Source: Hymenobacter norwichensis DSM 15439 (GTDB lineage Bacteria; Bacteroidota; Bacteroidia; Cytophagales; Hymenobacteraceae). From it: DNA of 64,000 nt. The notes under the pieces are model-generated. The model was not told the DNA's origin. It worked only from the letters and a program-made list of their open reading frames with translations, and did no database searches. The stretch covers positions 186,001-250,000 of the forward strand of contig NZ_ATVL01000009.1 in NCBI RefSeq assembly GCF_000420705.1. The letters run 5' to 3'. Both the position numbers and the translations under genes were made by a program. Shown piece after piece: positions 42,311-49,998 of this stretch (position 1 is its first letter; each line of letters opens with the position of its first letter).

Positions 42311-42440
42311 TGATGCGCTGATTGTTGATTGGTAGCGGCCGATTGGTGACTGGTAATGGCTAATTGTTGGTGTGCGGATTGCTGAATATCAATTTTTATT
42401 CGCCCACCACCAATCAACAATCCACCGCCAACGACCAACC
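42311..42440. repeat. Heptad-repeat hairpin element C (GATTGGT type)
   Basis: The left arm (about 42318-42387) is ten degenerate 7-nt units around GATTGGT. The right arm (42409-42440) is the inverted counterpart in the same 7-nt phase (ACCAATC, AACAATC, ...). GATTGTTGATTGGT at 42320-42333 pairs perfectly with 42409-42422. Unlike the other four elements it lies between divergent genes (mpl and dnaB). Confidence 0.72.
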
Positions 42441-42485
42441 AAAAGAAACCTTTCGGCACGCTTCCGGATTGTAGGGCGCAGCCGT

Positions 42486-42493
42486 TAGCTTTG
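42486..42493 (+). promoter_or_regulatory. Candidate -7 element for dnaB
   Basis: TAGCTTTG fits TAnnTTTG. The nearest TTG (42469-42471) is only 14 nt away, shorter than usual. Confidence 0.3.
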
Positions 42494-42606
42494 TGCCCCT
42501 TTGAAAAATATTGGGTGAGAAGTGGAGTTATAAAGAAGCGCAACCCTTAAGTAGCGCCTACCGAAAACTGCTCGAACCTGCTTACCTTGTAGTACTGACC
42601 CACGTG

Positions 42607-44226
42607 ATGAATGACCGGATGGATGACCGTTTAAAATTATCGGCCTCGCGCGCCAAAGCCGCTTGGAACAGCCGCCCGGCGGTGGTTCCAGCGGGTGGCC
42701 CGGCCGGTAAGCTGCCGCCCCAGGCGCTGGAGCTGGAAGCAGCAGTACTGGGCGCGCTTATGCTCGAAAAAGACGCCCTCACCACTGTAATCGACATTCT
42801 CAAGGAACGCAGTTTCTACAAAGACGGGCACCAACGCATCTTCAAAGCCATCCTCAACCTGTTCGATAAGTCGGAGCCGATTGACATTCTGACGGTTACG
42901 CACGAGCTGCGGGAGATGGGCGAGCTGGAAGCCGCCGGTGGGGCGCACTACGTGGCCAACCTCACGTTCAAGGTCAACTCGGCGGCCAACGTGGAGTACC
43001 ACGCCCGTATCATCACCGAAAACGCCATCAAGCGGGAGCTGATCAACATTGCCAGTACCATTCAGCGCGACGCTTTCGAGGATACCACCGACGTATTCAA
43101 CCTGCTTGATAACACTGAGCAGGCCCTTTTTGAAGTATCTGAATCGAACATTCGTAAGAACTTCGACGACATGCGCAGCCTGATGGGCAAGGCCATCAAG
43201 GAGCTGGAAGAAAAGAAAAACCAAAAGGATGGCCTCACCGGCGTACCATCTGGCTTCTCGGCCCTGGACCGGGTAACCAGCGGCTGGCAACCCTCTGACC
43301 TGGTTATTATTGCGGCCCGGCCCGGCATGGGTAAAACCGCTTTCGTAGTGTCGGCGATGCGCAATGCAGCGGTGGAATTCAAGAAGCCGGTAGCCATCTT
43401 CTCGCTGGAAATGTCGTCGTTGCAGCTCGTGAACCGTTTGATTTCGGCGGAGGCTGAGCTGGATTCCGAGAAGATCAAGAAGGGTAACCTAGCCGACTAC
43501 GAGTGGGCTCAACTCAACCACAAAATTTCGGCTTTGTCGTCGGCGCCCATCTACATTGATGATACGCCGGGCCTGAGTATTCGGGAACTGCGTACCAAGT
43601 GCCGCCGCCTGAAAGCGCACCACGATATTTCGATGATTATCATCGACTACTTGCAGCTGATGACTGGCAACACCGACGGCAAGGGCGGTGGCAACCGCGA
43701 ACAGGAAATTGCCAGTATTTCGCGGGCGCTTAAAGGTATTGCCAAAGAATTGAACGTGCCGGTCTTGGCCCTGTCGCAGCTTTCTCGCTCGGTGGAAACC
43801 CGCGGCGGCGACAAGAAGCCACAGCTGAGTGACCTTCGGGAATCGGGTTCTATCGAGCAGGATGCCGACATGGTTATCTTCTTGTACCGGCCTGAATACT
43901 ATAAGATTACGGAGGACGAAATGGGCAACCCCACCCAGGGTACCGGCGAGGTTATCATTGCTAAACACCGGAATGGTTCCCTCGAAACCGTGCAGCTCAA
44001 GTTCATCGGTAAGTTCACCAAGTTTGCTGACCTTGACGGCGCGGGGGGCTTCGGCGACGCGGGCAGCTTCAATACCGGGGCCTTCCCTAGCAGCACCTTC
44101 GATGAAGACCCCTCGGCCTTCGCCCCCAACACCATCCGGCTCGGCTCCCGCATCAACAACGACGCTCCGCCGCCCGCCCAGCCCTTCCCCCGCAGCAACT
44201 TCGACGACGGTCCGCCGCCGTTTTAA
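42607..44226 (+). CDS. dnaB: Replicative DNA helicase DnaB
   Basis: A 539-residue hexameric helicase that unwinds the replication fork. N-terminal domain from PPQALELEAAVLGALMLEKD, linker helix, then the RecA-like domain: Walker A in IAARPGMGKTAFVVSAM, Walker B in ISMIIIDYLQLMTG, and SQLSRSVETRGGDKKPQLSD with arginine-finger region and RESGSIEQDADMVIFLYRPE. No intein. After about residue 480 comes a Gly/Phe/Pro-rich disordered tail ending DDGPPPF. The ATG at 42607 (MNDRMDDRLKLS) is preferred because the upstream frame is non-coding in character; 42619 is an alternative. Confidence 0.97.
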   Translation: MNDRMDDRLKLSASRAKAAWNSRPAVVPAGGPAGKLPPQALELEAAVLGALMLEKDALTTVIDILKERSFYKDGHQRIFKAILNLFDKSEPIDILTVTHELREMGELEAAGGAHYVANLTFKVNSAANVEYHARIITENAIKRELINIASTIQRDAFEDTTDVFNLLDNTEQALFEVSESNIRKNFDDMRSLMGKAIKELEEKKNQKDGLTGVPSGFSALDRVTSGWQPSDLVIIAARPGMGKTAFVVSAMRNAAVEFKKPVAIFSLEMSSLQLVNRLISAEAELDSEKIKKGNLADYEWAQLNHKISALSSAPIYIDDTPGLSIRELRTKCRRLKAHHDISMIIIDYLQLMTGNTDGKGGGNREQEIASISRALKGIAKELNVPVLALSQLSRSVETRGGDKKPQLSDLRESGSIEQDADMVIFLYRPEYYKITEDEMGNPTQGTGEVIIAKHRNGSLETVQLKFIGKFTKFADLDGAGGFGDAGSFNTGAFPSSTFDEDPSAFAPNTIRLGSRINNDAPPPAQPFPRSNFDDGPPPF

Positions 44227-44314
44227 GGTTTAGTTTTGAAAGCGTCAGATGGCAACGTCTGGCGCTTTTTTGTTTTACTTCGAAATCAAACATTGCCGCA
44301 CCAACTTGCCCCGC

Positions 44315-44671
44315 ATGAAACACCTGTTACGCCCCGGCCTGAACTTTCGCCTCAACGGCCGCTTGTGGGTGGAAACCAACGACGACCGGTATATGGGCAT
44401 TGGGCGGCTGGAGCTACTGACCCAGATCCAGGCGCAGGGCTCGATTTCCAAGGCAGCGCAGCAGATGGGCATGTCATATAAGCGGGCTTGGGACTTGGTG
44501 AGTTCGTTGAACGCGCAGTCGGGGAGGCCGCTGGTGAGCACGCAGGCCGGAGGCAAGCGGGGTGGGGGAGCCGAAGTAACTGCCGAAGGGCAGCAGATGA
44601 TCCAGGAGTTTCAAGCGCTGCAAGAACGGTTTCAGGCGTTTTTGCGCGCCGAGGAGGCACGGCTGCTGTAA
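44315..44671 (+). CDS. ModE-like winged-helix DNA-binding protein
   Basis: A 118-residue protein matching the DNA-binding domain of ModE without the molybdate-binding TOBE domains. Visible: GRLELLTQIQAQGSISKAAQ and QMGMSYKRAWDLVSSLNAQS, the LysR/ModE winged helix, then a basic Gly-rich wing (GGKRGGGAEVTAEGQQMIQ). Such short ModE-like proteins occur widely in Bacteroidota. The start at 44315 (MKHLLRPGLNFRL) fits the family. It lies upstream of a TonB receptor and the molybdo-enzyme cluster, which suggests but does not prove control of molybdenum-related genes. Confidence 0.85.
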   Translation: MKHLLRPGLNFRLNGRLWVETNDDRYMGIGRLELLTQIQAQGSISKAAQQMGMSYKRAWDLVSSLNAQSGRPLVSTQAGGKRGGGAEVTAEGQQMIQEFQALQERFQAFLRAEEARLL

Positions 44672-44736
44672 AGCACACGCGGGCCTCGAGAGGGAAGGCC
44701 ACTAAAAAGCAAGTGCTAACAATTTGCAGGTCCCAA

Positions 44737-44760
44737 CGTTATATTTGAAAGAATATAACG
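44737..44760. promoter_or_regulatory. Palindromic operator overlapping a -7 element before the TonB receptor
   Basis: Perfect 9-bp arms CGTTATATT (44737-44745) and AATATAACG (44752-44760) around a 6-nt spacer, ending 6 nt before the ATG. TATATTTG (44740-44747, TAnnTTTG) is embedded in it, so a bound protein would block or modulate initiation and the leader would be very short. The half-site GAATATAACG recurs at 48091-48100. Confidence 0.55.
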
Positions 44761-44766
44761 ACTTGC

Positions 44767-47394
44767 ATGACCAACTCTACCTACCGCGCCAGGCTGCTAT
44801 TCATCTTGTTGCCGTTGCTTTCGAAGCCCATGCTAGCGCTAGCGCAGAAGCCAGCACGCACCCAACTGCCTGCCGATACTACGCGCCAGAAAGTAGCGCT
44901 AGGGGAGGTGGTGGTGGCTGCCTCCAAGGTAGAGGAGAGCTTTTTGCAGTCGCCGGTGACAGTGGAGAAGCTGAACGCGCGGCAGCTGCGGCTTACGCCG
45001 GCGCCTTCGTTTTTTGATGCCATTGAGCACCTAAAAGGCGTACAGGTGATTACGCCTAGTCTGAGCTTCAAGGTGATAAATGCCCGGGGCTTCACCAATA
45101 CCACCAACGTGCGGTTTGCGCAGCTCGTAGATGGTATCGACAACCAAGCGCCCCATATTGGCGGGCCGATTGGCAACGTGTTAGGGCCGAGTGACCTGGA
45201 CATTAGTACGGTGGAAATTGTGCCAGGTACGGCGGCTGCGCTCTACGGGCTGAACGCCATCAACGGACTAGCCAATTTCAGTACCCGCAACCCGTTTCGG
45301 AGTGAGGGGCTGAGCGTACAGCAAAAAACCGGCGTCAACCATGTGGGCGACCCCAACAGCAACGTGAAGCTATTCTCGGAAACTAGTGTGCGCTACGCCA
45401 AAGTGCTGACGCCCAAGCTGGCCTTCAAGGTGAACGGCACCTACCTGCGCGGCTACGACTGGATTGCCAACGACCAGACCGAGCTGAACCCCAATGGCAA
45501 CGCCACCACCGGCCTGTTCGGCGCGGACAACCCCGCGCGTGACCCGGTGAACCGCTACGGCAATGAGTCATCGAACCGGAGCACGCTCACGCTGGGCGGC
45601 AAGAGTTACTCAGTGGCCCGCACTGGCTACAACGAGCAAGATGTAGTGGACTACCACCTGCAAACCATCAAGTACGATGCGGCGTTGCACTACAAGCTGG
45701 GTGCTAGCGCCGAACTGGCCTACACCTACCGCGGCACCGTGCTCGACAACGTGTACCAACGCTCCAACCGGTTTCGGCTAGAAGACTACCACCTCCAGCA
45801 GCACGCCGTGCAGCTGACCACGCCGGTGGTGCAAGCCCGCGCCTACCTCACCACCGAAAACACCGGCAAGAGCTACAACCTGCGCTCCGCGGCCGAAAAC
45901 CTGGACCGCAGCTACAAGCCCGATGCCCTCTGGAACCAGGAGTACACCGCCGCCTGGAATACCGCCACCGCCAACGGCCAGACCGTAGCGCAAGCCCACG
46001 CCACGGCCCGCGCCGCTGCCGATGCTGGCCGCTTGCAGCCCGGCACCCCCGAGTTCGAGCAGCGCCTTGAGGAACTGGCTGGCATCAACAACTGGGACGC
46101 CGGGGCAGCTTTGCGGGTGAAGGCCGATTTGGTGCACGCCGAAGGCCAGGTGAACATTGCCGAAGCATTGCGCCGCAACGGCACCGTCTGGCCCGCCACG
46201 CTCGACCTGCTGGCCGGCGCCGACCACCGCACCTACATCATCCAGCCCGACGGTAACTACTTCATCAATCCTGAAAGCGGCAAAGACCCGCTCCGCGACA
46301 ATCTCACCTACAGCAAAACCGGCGGCTTCGTGCAAGCTGGCGCCCGGCTGCTCGACGAGCGAATCCGACTCACGGCCACGCTCCGCGCTGACAAAAACGA
46401 CTACTTCAGCATGCGGTTTAACCCGCGCTTTACGGCGGTGTACTCGCCCACGCGGCAGCACAATTTCCGGGTGAGCTACCAGAGCGGCTACCGGTTTCCG
46501 AGCTTGTTTGAAGGCTTTTCCAACGTGAACAGTGGGCAGGTGAAGCGGATTGGCGGGCTCCGGGTGATGTCGGATGGAGTGTTTGAGAATAGCTATTTGC
46601 GCAGCTCCATTGATGCCTTCAACACGGCCGTAACGCGCGACCGAAACACCAACGGCCAAACCCTGGCGCAGGCCATTGCCAACAACCAGAATCAGCTGGT
46701 GAAAACGCCGTACACTTACCTCAAGCCGGAGCACATCAAGTCGTTGGAAGTAGGGTACAAGGCGGCGCTGCTGCCCGATGGCCGGCTGCTGGCCGATGTG
46801 GATTTCTACTACAACACCTACCGCGACTTTATTGCGCAGGTGGAAGCCTACGTGCCCCAAACCAGTACCGGCCAGCCCCTCAACCTCGGCACCGACCTCA
46901 ACACCATTGCCACCGCCCTGAACGCCCGCACTGGTCAAGCCCGCTACCGCCTCTGGACCAACTCGCAAAGCCAGGTGTACAACTACGGCGGCTCCCTAGG
47001 CCTGCGCTACGACGTGGCCGGCGGTTACCTAGCCGGCGCCAGCGTCACCTACACCCGCCTCGACCGCACCGAATCCGGCGACGGACTAGAAGACGGGTTC
47101 AACACGCCGCGCTGGGCCTACAACCTGAGTGCGGGCAACGAAAAGGCATACAGGAATTTCGGCTTCGGGCTGAACTACCGCTGGCAGGCGCGCTACTACT
47201 CCCAAACCTTCCTAGTGAACGGCTACGTGCCCGCCTACCACACCCTCGACGCCCAACTTAGCTACACCATACCCGCCCCCAATCTGCGCTTCAAGCTAGG
47301 TGCCAGCAACCTGCTCAACGACTACTATGTGAGCTACCTAGGCGGCCCCAGTATTGGCGGCCTATACTATTTGCAGGTGACCTACGGGCTGTAG
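44767..47394 (+). CDS. TonB-dependent receptor
   Basis: An 875-residue outer-membrane receptor that imports ligands using TonB and the proton motive force. Signal peptide TYRARLLFILLPLLSKPMLA, ending LALAQ. Plug domain: LGEVVVAASKVEESFLQSPV, then NARGFTNTTNVRFAQLVDGI and VEIVPGTAAALYGLNAINGL. The barrel ends YYLQVTYGL with the terminal aromatic-rich strand. It lacks the carboxypeptidase-regulatory N-terminal domain common in SusC-type receptors, and has an unusual Ala-rich helical insert around residue 400 (GQTVAQAHATARAAADAG). No SusD follows. The ligand is unknown; the ModE-like neighbour makes a metal or oxyanion complex worth testing. Confidence 0.93.
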   Translation: MTNSTYRARLLFILLPLLSKPMLALAQKPARTQLPADTTRQKVALGEVVVAASKVEESFLQSPVTVEKLNARQLRLTPAPSFFDAIEHLKGVQVITPSLSFKVINARGFTNTTNVRFAQLVDGIDNQAPHIGGPIGNVLGPSDLDISTVEIVPGTAAALYGLNAINGLANFSTRNPFRSEGLSVQQKTGVNHVGDPNSNVKLFSETSVRYAKVLTPKLAFKVNGTYLRGYDWIANDQTELNPNGNATTGLFGADNPARDPVNRYGNESSNRSTLTLGGKSYSVARTGYNEQDVVDYHLQTIKYDAALHYKLGASAELAYTYRGTVLDNVYQRSNRFRLEDYHLQQHAVQLTTPVVQARAYLTTENTGKSYNLRSAAENLDRSYKPDALWNQEYTAAWNTATANGQTVAQAHATARAAADAGRLQPGTPEFEQRLEELAGINNWDAGAALRVKADLVHAEGQVNIAEALRRNGTVWPATLDLLAGADHRTYIIQPDGNYFINPESGKDPLRDNLTYSKTGGFVQAGARLLDERIRLTATLRADKNDYFSMRFNPRFTAVYSPTRQHNFRVSYQSGYRFPSLFEGFSNVNSGQVKRIGGLRVMSDGVFENSYLRSSIDAFNTAVTRDRNTNGQTLAQAIANNQNQLVKTPYTYLKPEHIKSLEVGYKAALLPDGRLLADVDFYYNTYRDFIAQVEAYVPQTSTGQPLNLGTDLNTIATALNARTGQARYRLWTNSQSQVYNYGGSLGLRYDVAGGYLAGASVTYTRLDRTESGDGLEDGFNTPRWAYNLSAGNEKAYRNFGFGLNYRWQARYYSQTFLVNGYVPAYHTLDAQLSYTIPAPNLRFKLGASNLLNDYYVSYLGGPSIGGLYYLQVTYGL

Positions 47395-47477
47395 GTTCAG
47401 GAGGGGATAGGTCGATAAAACCTTACAGGAAGTTGGGAAGGCATACATATCTTGTAGTAGTTCTGATCATATCGATT

Positions 47478-48059
47478 ATGCCTATTGAAGCTCTGCGTAC
47501 GTACTTTCAAGGCAAGCTGCCTCTCACGGAAGCCCAGCTTTCGGAACTGGAGCGGCTGTTCACGCCGCGCCACCTGGCCCGGCACGAGGTGTTAATCCGG
47601 CAGGGGGAAGCCAGCCGATACGGGGCGTTTGTGGTGCGGGGCTGTTTGCGCAGTTTCGTGACGGACGACCGGCAGAAAGAGCACATCCTGCAATTCGCGC
47701 CCGAAAACTGGTGGATTTCCGACCAGCATAGCCTGGTGCGCCACGAGCCGGCGCTGTTTTCCATTGATGCCCTGGAGGACTCCGAGGTGCTGCTGTTTAG
47801 CGGCGAGCTGTACACGTACTTCCAGAAATTCGGGCCGGAGTTCCAGACGCTGTTCTACCAACTGCTCCAGAACAGCCTGGTAGCCATGCAGCGGCGGCTG
47901 ATTGGGGTGCTGAGTGAGCCGGCCGAAGTGCGGTACCAGGATTTCCTGCATCTGTATCCTACGCTGGCCCAACGGCTGCCCTTGCGCCATGTGGCCGCGT
48001 ACCTGGGCATCACGCCCGAGTCCTTGAGCCGAATTCGGGGGGAGCTAGCCCGGCGGTAG
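47478..48059 (+). CDS. Crp/Fnr family transcriptional regulator
   Basis: A 193-residue regulator. The cNMP-binding beta-roll is visible (RHEVLIRQGEASRYGAFVVR and GCLRSFVTDD, ILQFAPENWWISDQHSL), then the long dimer helix, and a short HTH (PLRHVAAYLGITPESLSRIR). No Cys cluster for an Fe-S sensor. The HTH is shorter than in E. coli CRP, as in many Bacteroidota members. ATG at 47478 (MPIEALRTYF). It lies between the TonB receptor and the molybdo-enzyme genes and may act on the palindrome at 44737 (inference). Confidence 0.9.
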   Translation: MPIEALRTYFQGKLPLTEAQLSELERLFTPRHLARHEVLIRQGEASRYGAFVVRGCLRSFVTDDRQKEHILQFAPENWWISDQHSLVRHEPALFSIDALEDSEVLLFSGELYTYFQKFGPEFQTLFYQLLQNSLVAMQRRLIGVLSEPAEVRYQDFLHLYPTLAQRLPLRHVAAYLGITPESLSRIRGELARR

Positions 48060-48348
48060 GGTGCTGCTGGCTTTTGCGCTGTGTTCAGGAGAATATAACG
48101 CAAGTTAGACGAAACCTATGGTCGAGCTTGCTGCGAAATAGGGCTTATTTAGAATTAATATAGCTAATCTGTCAAAAGGAGCGAGGTTAGGCTATTCAGG
48201 TGAGTGAAATCTAATATAGGATTATAAATAGTGTAAATATTGGGGAATCGGTAACGCAACAAGCTCGGCAGGCGTAAGCATGGATACTGTTAAGCTGCTG
48301 GGTCAGCCCGGCAGGCTTCTCTATCCATCAACTCCCCATTCCCTCTCT
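48060..48348. other. 289-bp AT-rich intergenic region before the molybdo-enzyme genes
   Basis: No gene. It holds one copy of the half-site GAATATAACG at 48091-48100 and is otherwise AT-rich without a clear -7 or hairpin. A regulatory leader for the oxidoreductase operon is likely (inference). Confidence 0.5.
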
Positions 48349-48879
48349 ATGATACAGCAACCGACCAACACTTCGGGCGGGGCTACTTCGTTGCCGGCAC
48401 CGCCGTCGGCGGGTAGCGTCACGCTCACCATCAACGGGGTGCAGCGCCACATGCAACTTGCGCCTTGGACCACGCTGCTCGACGCTCTGCGCGAATACGC
48501 CGACCTCACCGGTACCAAAAAGGGCTGCGACCATGGGCAGTGCGGTTCCTGCACGGTGCTCGTGAACGGTAAGCGCATCAACAGCTGCCTCACGCTGGCT
48601 GTAATGCAGGAAGGCAACGAAATCACCACCATCGAAGGGCTGGGGCAGCCAGAAAACCTGAGCCCCTTGCAGCAAGCCTTCATCGACCACGATGCCTTTC
48701 AGTGCGGGTACTGCACGCCGGGCCAGATTTGCTCGGCCCAGGGCCTCATCAACGAAGGCCGCGCCCACACCGAAGACGAAATCCGGGAGCTGATGAGCGG
48801 CAATATCTGCCGTTGCGGTGCCTACGTGGGCATTCTGGCCGCCGTGAAAGAAGTGGTGGACAAGCAGAGTAGCAAGTAG
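48349..48879 (+). CDS. Molybdo-flavoenzyme 2Fe-2S subunit (PaoA/xanthine dehydrogenase small-subunit type)
   Basis: A 176-residue electron-transfer subunit with two [2Fe-2S] sites. Plant-type cluster: GCDHGQCGSCTVLVNGK with the fourth Cys in NSCLTLAV. Helical cluster: FQCGYCTPGQICSAQG and NICRCGAYVG. The ATG at 48349 (MIQQPTNTSGG) opens an Ala/Pro/Ser-rich leader with no twin-Arg motif, unlike exported E. coli PaoA, so the complex is probably cytosolic. The last codons (SSK and the stop) lie inside heptad element E. It is followed by FAD and molybdopterin subunits in one operon. Confidence 0.92.
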   Translation: MIQQPTNTSGGATSLPAPPSAGSVTLTINGVQRHMQLAPWTTLLDALREYADLTGTKKGCDHGQCGSCTVLVNGKRINSCLTLAVMQEGNEITTIEGLGQPENLSPLQQAFIDHDAFQCGYCTPGQICSAQGLINEGRAHTEDEIRELMSGNICRCGAYVGILAAVKEVVDKQSSK

Positions 48880-48969
48880 TAAGTATAGAGTAGTGAGACA
48901 GAATACTTGCTGTTGTCTTACTATACACTTTGTCTTAATACTTGATACTCAATACAAAATACTGACACC
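48868..48969. repeat. Heptad-repeat hairpin element E (AGTAGTA / CTTAATA type)
   Basis: The left arm (48868-48902) has five 7-nt units starting AGTAGCA, AGTAGTA, and it begins inside the last codons of the 2Fe-2S subunit. The right arm (48913-48968) has eight 7-nt units including CTTAATA and CTCAATA and ends one base before the FAD-subunit ATG. The AAGTATAG...GAGACA part of the left arm pairs with TGTCTTACTATACACTT with a short bulge. Confidence 0.75.
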
Positions 48970-49998
48970 ATGAACAGTTTCACTTATACCAACGCAACGG
49001 CCGTAGATGCGGCGGTGCGCGAAAAGTCTACCAATACCAAAGCCGCTTTTGTGGCGGGTGGCACCAATCTGCTGGATTTGATGAAGGAAAACGTGGAACG
49101 TCCCACGCGCCTCATCGGCCTCAATAAGCTGGCAGACTTAGCTACCATCGAAGACAACCCGGAAGGCGGCTTGCGCTTGGGTGCCCTAGCCACCAACGCC
49201 GACACTGCCTGGCACCCGGAAGTGGAGAAGCGCTACCCGCTGCTGAGCCAAACGATTCTGGCCGGCGCCTCGCCGCAGCTGCGCAATATGGCTACCAATG
49301 GCGGCAACCTGATGCAGCGCACCCGCTGCTATTACTTCTACGACCTCGCCACGCCCTGCAACAAGCGGGAGCCCGGCTCGGGCTGCTCGGCTCTCAACGG
49401 CTTCAACCGGATTCACGCCATTTTAGGCGCCAGTGAGCATTGCATTGCCACCTATCCTTCGGATATGGCCGTGGCGCTGGCCGCGCTGGAAGCCACCGTG
49501 CGCGTAAGCGGCCCCCACGGCGAGCGGACCATTCCGTTTGCCGATTTCCACCGCCTGCCCGGCGACCAGCCCGAGCGCGACAATACACTGGAAACCGGTG
49601 AGTTGATTACCGCGCTGGACTTGCCGGCCAAAGGCTTCGAGAAGAACTTCACCTATCTGAAGCTGCGCGACCGGACCAGCTACGCCTTTGCCGTGGTATC
49701 GGTGGCGGTAGGGCTGGAGCTGGAAGGCAACGTTATCAAGGAAGCGCGCATTGCCTTGGGCGGCGTGGCGCATAAGCCGTGGCGCGTAATTGCGGTAGAA
49801 GAAACCCTGCGCGGCGTAACGGCCACTGAAGATAATTTCCGAGAAGCAGCTACCGCGTTGCTGCGCGATGCGCAGGGCTACGGCTCTAACAACTTCAAGA
49901 TTGAGCTTGCCAAGCGCGCCATTGTGCGGGCCCTCAAGCAAGCCACCGAAATGAATCAGCCGCTCGACGCCAACGCGTTTTTAAATTCCAACCCATGA
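48970..49998 (+). CDS. Molybdo-flavoenzyme FAD-binding subunit with extra Fe-S loop (PaoB type)
   Basis: A 342-residue FAD subunit of the xanthine oxidase family. FAD site: AAFVAGGTNLLDLMKENVE and MATNGGNLMQRTRCYYFYD. The insertion RTRCYYFYDLATPCNKREPG with later Cys in GSGCSALNG and SEHCIATYPSD matches the [4Fe-4S]-binding loop of PaoB (YagS) rather than plain xanthine dehydrogenases. C-terminal FAD-domain segment: EARIALGGVAHKPWRVIAVE. The stop overlaps the next start (ATGA at 49995-49998), so the last two subunits are translationally coupled. Confidence 0.92.
   Translation: MNSFTYTNATAVDAAVREKSTNTKAAFVAGGTNLLDLMKENVERPTRLIGLNKLADLATIEDNPEGGLRLGALATNADTAWHPEVEKRYPLLSQTILAGASPQLRNMATNGGNLMQRTRCYYFYDLATPCNKREPGSGCSALNGFNRIHAILGASEHCIATYPSDMAVALAALEATVRVSGPHGERTIPFADFHRLPGDQPERDNTLETGELITALDLPAKGFEKNFTYLKLRDRTSYAFAVVSVAVGLELEGNVIKEARIALGGVAHKPWRVIAVEETLRGVTATEDNFREAATALLRDAQGYGSNNFKIELAKRAIVRALKQATEMNQPLDANAFLNSNP

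Noticed and set aside
42311..42440. Tandem repeats as a possible CRISPR array
   Set aside because: The units are 7 nt, degenerate, without spacers; arms are inverted; no cas genes nearby. Same for the other four heptad elements.
42607..44226. Intein in DnaB
   Set aside because: Checked because DnaB often hosts inteins; the Walker A and later motifs are continuous and the length is normal.
45778..46968. 396-codon minus-strand frame opposite the TonB receptor
   Set aside because: It lies wholly antisense to a well-supported gene and its peptide is a Val/Gly/His-rich composition artefact of GC-rich codon shadows.
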